Assembly: GCA_963678675.1 (NCBI GenBank)
Contig: OY783192.1
Span: 11,275,393 to 11,339,392, forward strand
Reading direction: 5' to 3'
Length of the DNA stretch: 64,000 nt
Source: Xiphydria camelus
Taxonomy: Eukaryota > Arthropoda > Insecta > Hymenoptera > Xiphydriidae
The notes beneath the pieces were generated by a model. It saw only the letters and a program-made list of their open reading frames with translations, had not been told where the DNA came from and searched no databases. This document shows positions 45,076-55,184 of this stretch, one piece after another. A program made the translations under genes and the position numbers. Positions within the stretch are counted from its first letter, which is position 1, and each line of letters opens with the position of its first letter.

Positions 45076-47401
45076 CTAACAAAATTGTATAATTACGTAG
45101 GTAAGTTTTGACACAATGGTTGTGGATGCATTTGCAAAGAGAGATACAATTAACGCGTTGCTTTTTTTACAATTACAGGACATTGTTCTGCAATCAGCAT
45201 TACATTTGCAAGGCCTGATTAAAGAACTTGGCAAAGGCGGTTTTGTCATTTGCACCGGGTGGAGCTGTCCATCTCGTCTTTCATAGCCAAATTGGAGAAA
45301 GTTCAGAGGCTCACATATTGGTTGTGAGGAATTTTTCCACAAATATGTTTGGGCTGCAGCTCTCTTAAGCAATGTAAATACAAAGCATCAGAAGTGCAAA
45401 TAACTTTAGATATATTGAAATTGAAACCGATATTATGGGTAATTGACCTGAAACGTAGTTCATCTGCTGTGGATTTTTATTTAGCAAATAAATAAGTGCA
45501 AACTTCTTCAATGTTCTTAAAATGCATCGGAGTTTCGGAGTTATTTGCAAAAGTTGAGAGAACATCCTGAACGATACTTCGGATGCAGCGTTTATACATT
45601 GCTTCTTAGTTGTAAATCGGCTTGTCGTGTCGCAACCTGTTAGAGCATGTAACGCGGGTAAAATATTACACATTTTTTCGCCAAGTGATCAGCTGCTAAA
45701 TGACAGCTTACAAGATTTCCTTTTTTACTCGATCCTTCAAACCAGATACCTCGACATCCAATGTTCGACAGTCTATGCCAAAAGTGAATGCTAAGCACGA
45801 AAACATCAGTATCCGAACTAATTATAATTACTTGTTCAATCCCTCCACGAACAGCGTGAAAAATATGGCTGAACATTCTACAATCTGCTTCTAGGTGATT
45901 AGAATTCAAGTTTAGTACTTCAGATAAACTATTACTTTGGAGCTTGAAGCATTTCGTGGGGTCTTCACATCCACCGGTAATGAACAGTTCTGTTTCAGCA
46001 TTGATGTTAAAAGTTGGAGCATACATGCAAAGAAATTGAACAAGCTGCAATTTGTTTTAAGGACAAGAAAAAAAATTTTTGCAGTCAGCCGGGATTTTGG
46101 TTGAAGGACTTGATATAACAATTTGCTTCGGTTTCGTTCCTTTCGATCGTAATTGCGACTCAACGTGCTTAATAGAAACGTCATCGTATCTGTCAAAGAT
46201 GACGTCAATTCTTTTGACAAAATGCTGGTATGAAAGATTCTGTATACGTTCGAAAAATGCAGTGGCAAAATCTCCGAAAGTATTATATTTTTGAAGTTGA
46301 ATTTTATGAACTAGTGACATTCCATCGAAAATACAAACTTTCGAATGATCAGATTTTATTATTTGCTGGAAAGTGTTGTTTTCACATGCATGTACTTTCT
46401 GAACTTCGATAACTAATGCTGATTTTGTACTCTTCCTGTAGAACCCTTCGTGGTCAAGAAGATATGTAGGGTAATCAAGTATTTCATGCGAGAAAAACTG
46501 TCTAAGATCAAGTTCACGTTGTGATGCCACCATAAATGATTGTTGAAATGTAGTATTATTGGTTATGAGTTCTACTTTTTTTATCACTACCTCTAGATTG
46601 CTTTTCTTTGGTGGGCTTGTAATTGAAATTATAAAATGGTTTTCTTGCTAGTGGGTCAAAAACGTATTTCTTCTTTAATTCAAACCGTTCAGTTTCGTAC
46701 TCTTTTATCATCGATTCTCCAGTTTCTTTTAAATTCAACAAACATTTGACAGTGTTTTCATCTGCAAGAGCTTCGGTATAAATATTGCGAAGACCGAGAT
46801 CTACATCGATGTTAAATATGTTGCAACCTGTTAAAGACAAAATCAAACTTTGAATGTTTTGTTCGTCCTTCGCTATTCGTGTTTTACTCCACTCACTATG
46901 AAAGGAAGAATCAATGTCGCCGGTAGCATCACATTCTATCTGAACGTATGATACAATAGCATTGTGAATTGCATTTTTAAACGGATATAATAGTAACCAC
47001 CGTTGAGTTGCATCTTCATTTTTAGTAATCCCTATCAAGCCTCCAGTTATAGCGGATGATCGATTCTGGGACTGCTCGAGTGCCATATCGCAACCAACAG
47101 AATTAAATTTACCTGGTGTTCTCTTAACTGACAGCATACCTTTCCGCAAATTATCGACAACAAAACATGGTAATTGAATCATATCTTGTAAGTAAAGTGT
47201 TATTCCGCGAATGTAATTCGTATGATTCATTGCAAAAATGTACGGCAGCATTCTTCGTGTGGCTTGCAAATGTAAATCATAATCACAGTTTCTGTCGGCT
47301 TTAATTGAATCTAATAGAATTTCAACCATATCGCAGTAATCATTGTAGTATTTAAAAGTTTCGCTACGAGCACTTCGTATAACTTCGAAACTCCAATGCA
47401 T
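45076..47401 (-). pseudogene. Nuclease-like/CXC TE protein, long copy with frameshifts
   Basis: Minus strand in order: DYDLHLQATRRMLPYIFAMN, HTNYIRGITLYLQDMIQLP, GCDMALEQSQNRSSAITGG, LLNLKETGESMIKEYETERF (47401-46556); FDGMSLVHKIQLQKY, TFGDFATAFFERIQ, RIDVIFDRYDDVSIKHVES (46587-46057); NHLEADCRMFSHIFHAV, VIIISSDTDVFVLSIHFW (46050-45640); LPALHALTGCDTTSRF (45673-45365); PLNFLQFGYERRDGQLHPVQ and IRPCKCNADCRTMSCNCKK (45372-45076). Acidic motifs match the FEN1/XPG/PIN pattern (inference). About four frameshifts break it. The N-terminal zinc-binding exon seen in element A is absent: the right arm begins at the first codons. Partner substrates unknown; DNA cleavage during transposition is a hypothesis. 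Confidence 0.78.
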
Positions 47402-47571
47402 TTTAAGAACATTGAAGAAGTTTGCACTTATTTATTTGCCAAAGAAAAGTCCACAGCAGATGAATTACGTTTCAAGTTAATTACCCGTAATATCGGTTTA
47501 AATTTCAATGTATCCAAAGTTATTTGCATTTCTAATGCTTTGTATTTACATAAGAGCTGCAGCCCAAACAT

Positions 47572-47856
47572 ATGTATTTGTGGAAAAATTCCTCACAACC
47601 AATATGTGAGCCTCTGAACTTTCTCCAATTTGGCTATGAAAGACGAAATGGACAGCTCCACCCGGTGCAAATGACAAAACCGCCTTTGCCAAATTCTTTA
47701 ATCAGGCCTTGCAAATGTAATGCTGATTGCAAAACAATGTCCTGTATTGTAAAAAAAGCAACGTTAATTATATCTCTCTTTGCAAATGCATCCACAACCA
47801 TTGTCAAAACTTACCTACGTAATTGTACAATTTTGTTAATTTTCGATAATAATTAA
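47572..47856 (+). pseudogene. Inverted duplicate of the C-terminus in the right arm of element C
   Basis: YLWKNSSQPICEPLNFLQFG and SLIRPCKCNADCKTMSC repeat the minus-strand C-terminus with a few changes, including a shift after 'MSC'. It exists because the arm includes the gene end. Confidence 0.88.
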
Positions 47857-48014
47857 TTATATAAACCACTTATTCCTTTTTCATTAATAAATAAATTTGT
47901 ATTGTATTATGATGACGCCGTTTTTAATTTCATACCTTACCCAAACAACCTTTTAATAGTCAAGAACGACGTTTTTTTCATAGCTACAGCGACGGAATCG
48001 AAAACTCCTATTAA

Positions 48015-48526
48015 CCCTCTGACGGCAAAGCTCGATTCCCCACCACTGCGCGGGGCAGAGTCAAGCGTGAGACGTTAGTGTAGTGGGAAGAGAGTGACAG
48101 GGCCGTCGCAACCCGTATGGTCGCTGGGCACCGACGAAACGTTAAAAGTTACCTGCGGTGTGATTTTAATAAGCCATTTTTTTTAATAGTGACAATGAAG
48201 TAGTCTTCGACTAAGTAAATCATTAACTATGTTGACATACACTATCGATTCGTCGTTTCAATCAGTTTGAAACGACGGATCGAGGCAACGAATCGTACCG
48301 TGTATGGGGCCCCTATTTCATTGCCGTGCCGTCGCGCGAAATCTCGTGAGTGCGAGTGAGCACGGTATATGAGTGAGCAGGCCCCTAACTACGAGCCTGG
48401 CTGAATGAGAGTGGGGGGCCATTTCCGTGACGTCAGTCACTAACACATAAAGCGACCGCGCGCGATTGGCTGTTCCCTTTCTCCAGCTCACGCGACAGGG
48501 ATTGCTAAGAGTTTAGCGTCAGAGGG
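48015..48526. mobile_element. TTAA MITE, 512 bp
   Basis: TTAA at 48011-48014 and 48527-48530; ends CCCTCTGACGGCAAA and complement of CCCTCTGACGCTAAA. GC-rich interior with a palindrome at 48240-48275 (cgtcgtttc..gaaacgacg). The left arm of element C (about 44900) shows the empty site with CTAA in place of TTAA. Confidence 0.9.
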
Positions 48527-49009
48527 TTAAATGGCCGATAAAAAAAATGGACCATAATTCCATCCGGTAACCTCCACGATGTCATTCTTTAAGTCTTTCT
48601 GAACTCAAATCATCAATCAGAATGAGGTCAGCAATTTTTTCATACTCAATGTCTCTCAGCTCCTGCACTATAACGGCGCTATTCCCCGAAAAGCGTCGCG
48701 ACGCAGTTTTCATCCCCCCACCCCTCGAGCGGCAACCCCCGAGGTCGCAAACTCAGGTGTACTATCAGGGGATCTATGGGGGGGGGGGGGAGTCTACCAT
48801 CCCACAAAATTTCATTTCTTTTCGACCTTTTGCGAACAGAAATGCCCCATTGCCTGGACTACTGGGGGAAAAACCGCGATACTTCACCCAGAGCTTTATG
48901 GGGTCAAATGCAACGTTTAGACAAAAACTGAGCCTGGTTGCTAAAAACACGTATTTCAGACCTCTTTTTTCTGGACTAATCCTCCTAGACGTTTTCTGCA
49001 TCCGTATAC

Positions 49010-49480
49010 CACGCCGTAATGTTCAAGGTTCGGGTATAGAGCACTGTAGGTTGCGAACTTCAGGTAGACATCTTCGTAGTTTTCTACGCCCAGGTACATC
49101 ACATCGTAGTTTTCAAAGTCGAGACGCATCATACGTTTCGGGTTCCAGGTGGATATTTTCGTAATCTCTCGTGTCCAGGCACACCGCGCCGTAGTTTTCA
49201 AAGTCGAGGTAAAACGAACAGTACGTCTCGGGCTCCAAGTGTACCCCTTCATAGTTTCCCGTGTCCAAATATGCTACAGTCCAGTGTACCTGGACGTAGG
49301 AAACTGTGAAGTGATCTATCTGAAGCGCGAAACCTACAATGTGTTAAACTGAGACTTTGAAAAGTATGGCGTGATATACTTGGATGCGTAAGACTACGAA
49401 GAGATCCACCTAAAACCTGAAATCTATGATTCGCTATATTTTGAAAACTTGATGGACTTTGAAAACTACGGCGTGTTATA
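49010..49480. repeat. Degenerate inverted minisatellite encoding DFENY-like repeats
   Basis: Units near 48 bp of the form 'cgtagttttcaaagtcgaga' run one way up to about 49255 and the other way from about 49275, so both strands translate to repeats such as DFENYDVMYLGVENYEDVYL (minus) and YLDVGNCEVIYLKRETYN (plus). Stops interrupt both. Related sequence near 29930-30050 at the other LIR3 end. Confidence 0.65.
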
Positions 49481-49494
49481 CTTGAAAGCAGAAA

Positions 49495-49720
49495 ATGGTC
49501 TGGAGAATGTCTCGGAAAAGGCTCCGGAGAATATCCCGAAAAAAGTCCCGGCAACGTTCCGGAAAACATCACGGAGACTGTCCTAGAGATATTCAGAAAA
49601 AAGTCCTGGAAAACATCACAAAGAAGTTTTTGGAAAAAGTCCCGAATAGTATCCCGGAAAAAGTCCCAGAGAATGTCCCGGAAAAAGTCTTGAAGAATAT
49701 CCCGGAGGATATTCTGTTTA
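49495..49720. repeat. 24-bp-type minisatellite, ENVPEKVP repeats
   Basis: GAGAATGTCCCGGAAAAAGTC-like units repeat with variation, translating to KVPNSIPEKVPENVPEKVLK. The complement at 30120-30230 reads PDNVPENILENVPEEVLE, so this array belongs to both LIR3 ends. Confidence 0.75.
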
Positions 49721-49730
49721 GGGCCGGTTT

Positions 49731-49853
49731 TACCAAAAGGTATATAAACGCGGTATAGCGCTATTACTGAGAATAACCATAAGGCTTATATTGCTGGTTA
49801 TATTCTCAGTATAGCGCTATACCGCGTTTATACCGTGTTGGTAAAACCGGCCC
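49731..49853. mobile_element. Harbinger-type palindromic MITE, 123 bp (copy 2)
   Basis: TTA at 49728-49730 and 49854-49856; GGGCCGGTTTTACC ends. See 26668-26793. Confidence 0.92.
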
Positions 49854-49989
49854 TTATTAGTACAAATTACGTAATAATTTGTAAAATATCTTATATCGCC
49901 AGAACTTTTCTTCATCTTTCGTCGGTATTACTGTTTCTGGCAAATATCCTCTAATGTCAACTGAGCACGGAGCCACTTGCATGTGCCGC

Positions 49990-50115
49990 GATTCCCTACT
50001 TATTATCGAATTTACGAAACGCTGAACGTCATTTATTTGACAGATTTGAGTAAGGTGTGATGTTGGAATGTATTACGACATCAGGGATTCTCTCTCCATT
50101 ACCAGGGCTGGTAGC
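49990..50115. repeat. Dispersed repeat shared with 23085-23190 (inverted)
   Basis: 'ccctacttattatcgaattt..cgaaacgctgaacgtcat..atcagggattctctc' is the diverged complement of the 23.1 kb copy. Flanking 49857-50265 shows nothing else. Confidence 0.65.
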
Positions 50116-50265
50116 AGTCTGACAGTTCTACATAAATGAGAGAAATGATATTTACCTTAAAAAATGACAGAAAAATGACCGAAAAGTTATGAAAAATAAT
50201 CACGGGTCGAGTACTAAAGTAAATATTTTTAGGAACATTAAGAATGTCTTCATTGCTACACATTA

Positions 50266-50858
50266 CACAGGTTTACAAAAAAAAAAGTCCGGACTATTTG
50301 ACCGGACCATGGTCTTCCGAGGTATTTTTGCGTCCTGAATCCGATCCCGAGGTCATCTGAGCCCCATCACGTCAGAAAAACGAGATTTCAAGCTCATTTA
50401 GAGGTTAAAATGACCATTTTTTAGAACTGGACCCGGGACAATTTCTCAAGCGACCTGTTGAGTTGGAGGGTAGCTGTTTAGGTCTTGAATACCTTCCAAA
50501 CATTGGAATGGAGTCCTAAATCTCGACCGGGACTATCACAGAACCACTCCAGTGGATAAAATGTTGCCATGATCGTTGTATCTCGCGGATTACGATCTCC
50601 CTGTCAAGGCATCCATTTTCGGCGATCCGTTCACTGTGACAGTGGACCCAGCACTGACGCTAATGGCCTTAGAACCTTGGAGTCATGCTCTGGGTGCTGC
50701 TCAGGGCAGTCCCATTTCCTTATTTATTTATTTCGAAATCTCGTTTTTCTGACGTGATGGGGCTCAGATGACCTTGGGATCGGATTCAGGATGCAAAAAT
50801 ACCTCGGAATACCATGGTCCGGTCAAATAGTCCGGACTTTTTTTTTTGTAAACCTGTG
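50266..50858. mobile_element. Inverted-repeat element, 590 bp, CACAGGTTTAC ends
   Basis: Arms 50266-50393 and about 50731-50858, ends ACACAGGTTTACAAAAAA and complement, then GTCCGGACTATTTGACC. The unique middle (50394-50730) has no ORF with recognisable features. Confidence 0.8.
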
Positions 50859-51189
50859 TTATTGTTATTATCATCGAAATCATTAAATCATATTATTTTG
50901 ATAAACTTCTCATTATTATGAAAAATGATCAATGGCAAACATTATTTAAGTAAAAAGAATACAAATTATTTAACTAAAACAGGATGTATAACTAAATTCT
51001 TGATTTTTTAGAAAAACATTCTGAAATAAAATGGTCTTTTTTTCAACAGATTTTGCGATATTTTACATTTCACATATATCTTCTAGTACACTTCTTTATG
51101 TACTGTATTTATACTTTCCAGCATAGTCTGCGCTATTGACTCTTCTTTCAAATCCTTATTTTTAATCGCGTTTTCACTTATATTTTAGT
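50859..51189. other. AT-rich, no gene seen
   Basis: Low-complexity A/T sequence; nothing recognised. Confidence 0.4.
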
Positions 51190-51348
51190 TTTTCTTCTTC
51201 GATCGTAATTATTTTTCTTTCCATCTCAATCCTTTTTTTATTTTCTTCTTCAAATTTCTTTCTTTCCTTTTCTGCCTTTTCCTTCAGTATTATCTCATCA
51301 AGAACACAAATTATTTAAATATTATACATATTATATAAATTATATGTA

Positions 51349-52279
51349 GGGGAATGTCGTCAGGGTCGACCTGTCGTCTAGGTCGGCCATTTACGATATT
51401 TCAGCTTATACAATTAGTTTAAACTATCTGCAAGCGTGGTAAAACTTCTATTGGTAACAGCAAATTTTTCGTGACAGCACCGAGTTTGAAGCATGAAAGT
51501 AAAAAGTGTTGTGCACTCAGTGGCTTAGGAAAGACGAAAAAAGTTTTCCAGTATCAGTGAATACGGTATCAGAACTTGAAGCTAAAATATGCAATCGTCA
51601 AAGTAAGCATATAAGTGTGTCATATGGTTATTCTTTAGGAATAAACCAAGAGGATAATTGAATTTGATAACCTGTATGGTTGTGGTGTGATGCCATGTGG
51701 TCCTAGTGTTTGTCGTCAAGGTTGAACCATTTGTGTAGTCAGGGTTGACCACCGTGATTTTTTTTCTTTTCAGGATAATAGCAACACTTCGTCATTTTTT
51801 GATGCTACGAAGTGTTAAAAACGAGATCGTCCACCCAAAAAATGCAAAAAAAACCCTCTTCAGATGAAGACGAGGACTTTTGCCTCATCTGTTTGGAAGC
51901 GATGCCTAATCGCTTGAATAGTAACAATTCCGTTGCATGCATTGAATGCAAAAGAGAAGTGCATTTGAAGTACGCGAAAATGACGACCAGCTACTTCATT
52001 TGTCAAAACTGCGATTCAGAATAATTTAGCGGCTATATTTCGTCGATTTTCAGCGGCTGGCCAACCTAGACAGCACTGGCCAACCTTGACAGTACTTCTA
52101 ATTTTTTTAAAAATACCCATTACTTTTTAATTTTTCGTCCAATCTATTCGTAATATCTTGCAAAAGTTTTCTTTTTTCCGGACCTTCCTATGAATGCGCA
52201 GTAATTATGAGAATTCTTTTTTACATGGAAATTATGGGCAAAAGTGAAAACTATGGCCAACCCTGACGACACATTCCCC
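51349..52279. mobile_element. Pogo-like TA element with GGGGAATGTCGTCAGGGT ends (copy 2)
   Basis: TA at 51347-51348 and 52280-52281; 931 bp. Uninterrupted sister of 39374-40912 in the other orientation. Keeps only a Cys-rich C-terminal coding piece. Confidence 0.9.
51812..52024 (+). pseudogene. Zinc-finger C-terminus of a pogo-type transposase
   Basis: KKPSSDEDEDFCLICLEAMP, CIECKREVHLKYAKM and YFICQNCDSE form a CxxC..CxxC..H..CxxC series like the C-terminal PHD-like tails of pogo/jerky-type transposases. The HTH and DDE domains are gone. The complement lies in copy 1 at about 39640-39870. Confidence 0.7.
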
Positions 52280-52507
52280 TATATATTTTATAAATATTAT
52301 ATGAATTATTCAATTCTCTTCCTCTCAGTTTCTAAATATTCCTGATATTTATTACAGGAAGCATTTGACATCCCGATAAACGTTTTTGTGATTGGTACAA
52401 GATTAGCCTTCTTATTGTATATTTCATTAGCACTTTTAACAATGAGAATAGCATTCAGAGTTCTCTGATAATGATGCATACAAAAACAAGCACGTACCTA
52501 CCATCAA

Positions 52508-53161
52508 ACTAATAAATATTTGATAAATTTTGGTAGGCACTTAGCATAATCAACAGCGTTATGAACAATTTTCTAGATGGCTTAAGTGTAGGTGAAAAAA
52601 GTGGTTGTTTCTTAGAATAAGTAAAAAGAGAGCGATTTAAATGAAATAAATGACAAAAAGTGAAAATGATCAGCTACCACTCCTTCATTGCCGGGCTTCG
52701 TAGCAAGGCGAGCTTCCTCTACCCCTAATTTTTAATAAATTAAGAACAATGAATTCAAATTAAATACAAAAAGGAAATGACGCAGGGTATGCTCATCAGT
52801 GCCGTATACAAATATTTTCTTACCTTCGGGTAATGGAAATTTTTCTTACTTATATTTGTTTCAATTTTTATATACATAGTACGTAGTACACATTAATAAA
52901 TGACTATAGGTGAAAGCGCATTTTAATCAATAAGAGATCGTGCAGGTATGGGGAAATGTGGTTTCAAGTTGTTTACATGATCGAGGGAGCCCATTCATCA
53001 TTTTCAACAGTACGGGCCTGAATTAGGAAATGGGTAGAGCATCTGTTGTCTACTTGCCATTACGGTGCTATGACAAAATTAGGTTAGACTACTGAAACCG
53101 CGATTGGACGATACAACTTATGACAGAAAACTGTGACGTACCATGTGTTCGAACGATCGTA
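52508..53161. other. No gene seen
   Basis: AT-rich sequence between the coiled-coil remnant and the next element. 'caatgccgggcttcgtagcaa'-like GC island (complement) at 52690 is isolated. Confidence 0.4.
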
Positions 53162-54376
53162 CCGTAAGGTGACCTAACTTTGACCGGGGATGTAACATTG
53201 AGCACAATTACAGAAAATGATATTAACCGAATTTATGAAGTAGTGATAATAGCAACCGACGCGATTTTCATGCGGTAAGTAGGGCAGTGCATCATAGATG
53301 GCTCTGTAAGGCATTTCAGTACGTACGTTAAGGTACAGTGCCAGTAGAAACTTTTACCGCTCTGCAGAAAAAATGCCGTGAATTTAAAGCTTGTAAACTT
53401 CCTATCGGTGCTAAAAAAACTACCTCGTTTTAATCAACAATATTACGCAGGTAAGTGATTTATATTATTGTGATGTATTAACTTTAAACCAAATCTGCCG
53501 TGTATTTTTTAATGTTTTTTAAAAAATGTGAATATGACATAAAATTTCAACTTGTACCGGTAACTTGGTCCGGTGGATAACTATGTAGTATAGTGTCCTT
53601 AAAAACTATAAATAACCAACCAAAATATTATGTTAGCCAAATAATTCCCGTGGGACACGAATTCGAAATAAAATTCATGCGAAATAAAAAATTAAAATTT
53701 ATTTGGCCTATTGCAGATGATATATCAGTAGTGTCTAAAGACGCTATTATTTTTAAATTGAATAAACCCCTTGATACTAAACGCGGGTTATTATTTAAAG
53801 ATATTGGCAACCTACAACTAAAAATAGAATGATTATTTTCCTTTTATTGTTCATTTCTTTCAAGTTTTATTTTTGTTCAAACATGTTTAGAATTTTTTAC
53901 ATTGGTTCTTTAAAGTTTTTTGTTTGTTTGTTTATTTTATGTTTATTTTGTTTTTACTAAGTCTTCACTGTTTTGGTAGGTACCTACCCTTAAGATTTAT
54001 AAGAATAAAATGATTTATTTTTAATTTTTTGTCTAATGTTTTGCTTTAAAATAAGCGAAAACTGTTTTACTACCTACCTAATATTTTTTAAAGGCGAATC
54101 TGACGGTCAATGTTATAGAACAGAGGCTTTAACTTTAATATAACGTCTATTTTAAGGGGTCGGTCAAAGTTATGTCCATCGCTCCTAACTTTGAATACTA
54201 GAGTTTCTTTTTAAAAAATGGCTTAATAAAATTTGCAAATAAAAAACCTAACGGTGCAATTTAAAGGGTTATATTGAGCCCCCAAGTGGGCCACTAAACG
54301 AACAAATAAGCTAAAGCCCAAGCAAAGATATTCATATTTGAAGTTTAATTTTGGTCAAAGTTATGTCACTTTACGG
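53162..54376. mobile_element. Pogo-like TA element, 1.2 kb, CCGTAAGGTGACC ends
   Basis: TA at 53160-53161 and 54377-54378. Ends CCGTAAGGTGACCTAACTTT and complement of CCGTAAAGTGACATAACTTT; a further internal GGTCAAAGTTATGTCC at 54164. Contains the C-terminal piece 53593-53832. Confidence 0.85.
53593..53835 (+). pseudogene. C-terminal domain of pogo-type element protein
   Basis: YYVSQIIPVGHEFEIKFMRN, KFIWPIADDISVVSKDAII and FKLNKPLDTKRGLLFKDIGN. The 'V..FMR....F.WP..DDIS.V..DAII.KL..P...RRG' pattern is shared with 13094-13259 and 28900-29090. It is the best preserved of the three. It probably follows an upstream intron (acceptor-like sequence near 53590 not clear). Confidence 0.65.
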
Positions 54377-54416
54377 TAACGCATCTATAGCCGCGCTTGA
54401 AATTCAGCACTTTTAA

Positions 54417-54570
54417 CCCTTTCGCTACGAACAGTGACTATAGTCACCTAACGATTGACGCTCGCTGGGTACGAACGGTGACTATAGTGACTTCCGCAAG
54501 TGTACACTTTCGGCGCAGTGGCCCGTTCAGCGGCAGTAGCGCGCCGAAAGATCGACCCGTAGCGAAAGGG
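54417..54570. mobile_element. TTAA MITE, 154 bp
   Basis: TTAA at 54413-54416 and 54571-54574; ends CCCTTTCGCTACG and CGTAGCGAAAGGG. Direct internal repeat TACGAACRGTGACTATAGT at about 54427 and 54471. Confidence 0.9.
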
Positions 54571-54639
54571 TTAATTGCATTTTAATGTCAAATAACGATA
54601 TTAAATATTGAAAAAATAATTTTCTACTGAATAATTATG

Positions 54640-54985
54640 AATACAATAGTATATTGTGCAACAAGGGCTGAAAGTTGGCGATTGCCGACGAGTGTGAAGT
54701 TTGCTGCCCGAGCGAAGCGAGGGCTGCAATCACACTCGTCGGCGCCAACTTTGGTCCGTGTTGCACACGATATTTTTTATAACAAGTGAATGTAAGTAGT
54801 GCTTTTCATGCTAGTTTTCAGGGACGAAAGTGAACGAAAATTCACCCAAGAGACGAAAGTGAAGCAAGTATAAACTGCACATGCGCGAGCTCAACTTTTC
54901 TATCCTAGCGTGCAATTTGCTATTTTCGTCCCGTAAAACTAGCATGAAAAGCACCACTTTCGATGCACGTGTTATAAAAAATATA
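54640..54985. repeat. Two hairpins of common insect type
   Basis: GCCGACGAGTGTGA...TCACACTCGTCGGC (54685-54745) with a GCGAAGCGAGGGC loop, then a 220-bp inverted pair (54766-54985; 'gcttttcatgctagttttca' and complement). The first resembles the hairpin at 38092-38157. Confidence 0.75.
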
Positions 54986-55184
54986 TTTATATGGTTAGTT
55001 AAGAATTTTTTTTCGAAATATTCCAACCCCACTAGATACTCGCATTATTCGGTTGTATATTATTCTTTTCCAACACAACCTAGGGTACACATATGGAGTT
55101 ATAATTATCTACTTTAATAATTAATGTTGGAAATTACATGACTTCTTTGGTATTATTTACAACTTCTACGGGATCTTTTCGAGG

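Larger units (their letters stand above)
44761..48669. mobile_element. Element C: 770-bp-arm TIR element with the fullest nuclease-like gene
   Basis: Inserted in the right arm of element D: flanks ATAAT (44756-44760) and ATAAC (48670-48674), and the D left arm at about 41935 shows the empty site (ccataatggcgc, complement). Ends share GGAGCTGAGAGACATTGAGT. Arms are 44761-45527 and 47397-48669 (the latter enlarged by the MITE 48015-48526). The unique middle is 45528-47396. The arms contain the C-terminal coding end of the gene, so an inverted copy lies at 47572-47856. Confidence 0.85.
41723..48862. mobile_element. Element D (LIR2): carries fragments of the nuclease-like family
   Basis: Perfect ends GTAGTCCAGGCAATGGG (41723) and CCCATTGCCTGGACTAC (48846-48862). 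Arms are 41723-42010 and, split by element C, 44662-44755 plus 48675-48862. The LIR3 left arm (30325-30345) gives the empty site (aacccctggggg), fixing the insertion exactly. The loop 42011-44661 contains a minus-strand middle fragment (42609-42930) and a plus-strand C-terminus (43601-44249), so it has been rearranged. Confidence 0.82.
29900..49727. mobile_element. LIR3: inverted-repeat element opened by multiple insertions
   Basis: Reading through insertions, the left arm is about 29900-30576, 35879-36266, 37529-37838 and the right arm is the complement: 39245-39373, 40913-41722, 48863-49727. Matching landmarks are 'ccccaaaaatgggttattcg' (30361; complement 41675), 'gaccaccataatg'-free 'cgcgcgaacgttaggggt' (30498/41530), 'ccgttaccctcctgggtctc' (36231/41110) and 'cgctctcgcacagcaaaata' (37552/41065). 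The outer parts carry the short-period arrays. Whether LIR3 was a transposon or an inverted duplication is unresolved; no gene of its own is visible. Confidence 0.75.
51190..52507 (-). pseudogene. Unrecognised coiled-coil protein gene split by a pogo-like MITE
   Basis: Minus strand 52507-52317 reads CFCMHHYQRTLNAILIVKSA, NEIYNKKANLVPITKTFIGM, SNASCNKYQEYLETERKRIE then stop. Beyond the MITE (51349-52279), 51300-51190 reads LDEIILKEKAEKERKKFEEE and NKKRIEMERKIITIEEEKLK then stop. Both parts are highly charged heptad-like helices, consistent with one protein ending in a coiled coil. No start, no recognised domain; the myb-like second protein of Harbinger elements or a host gene are both possible. 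Low GC, but clearly codon-structured. Confidence 0.5.

Noticed and set aside
48622..49164. 180-codon frame across the D/LIR3 junction
   Set aside because: It crosses two element boundaries and has no recognisable domain.
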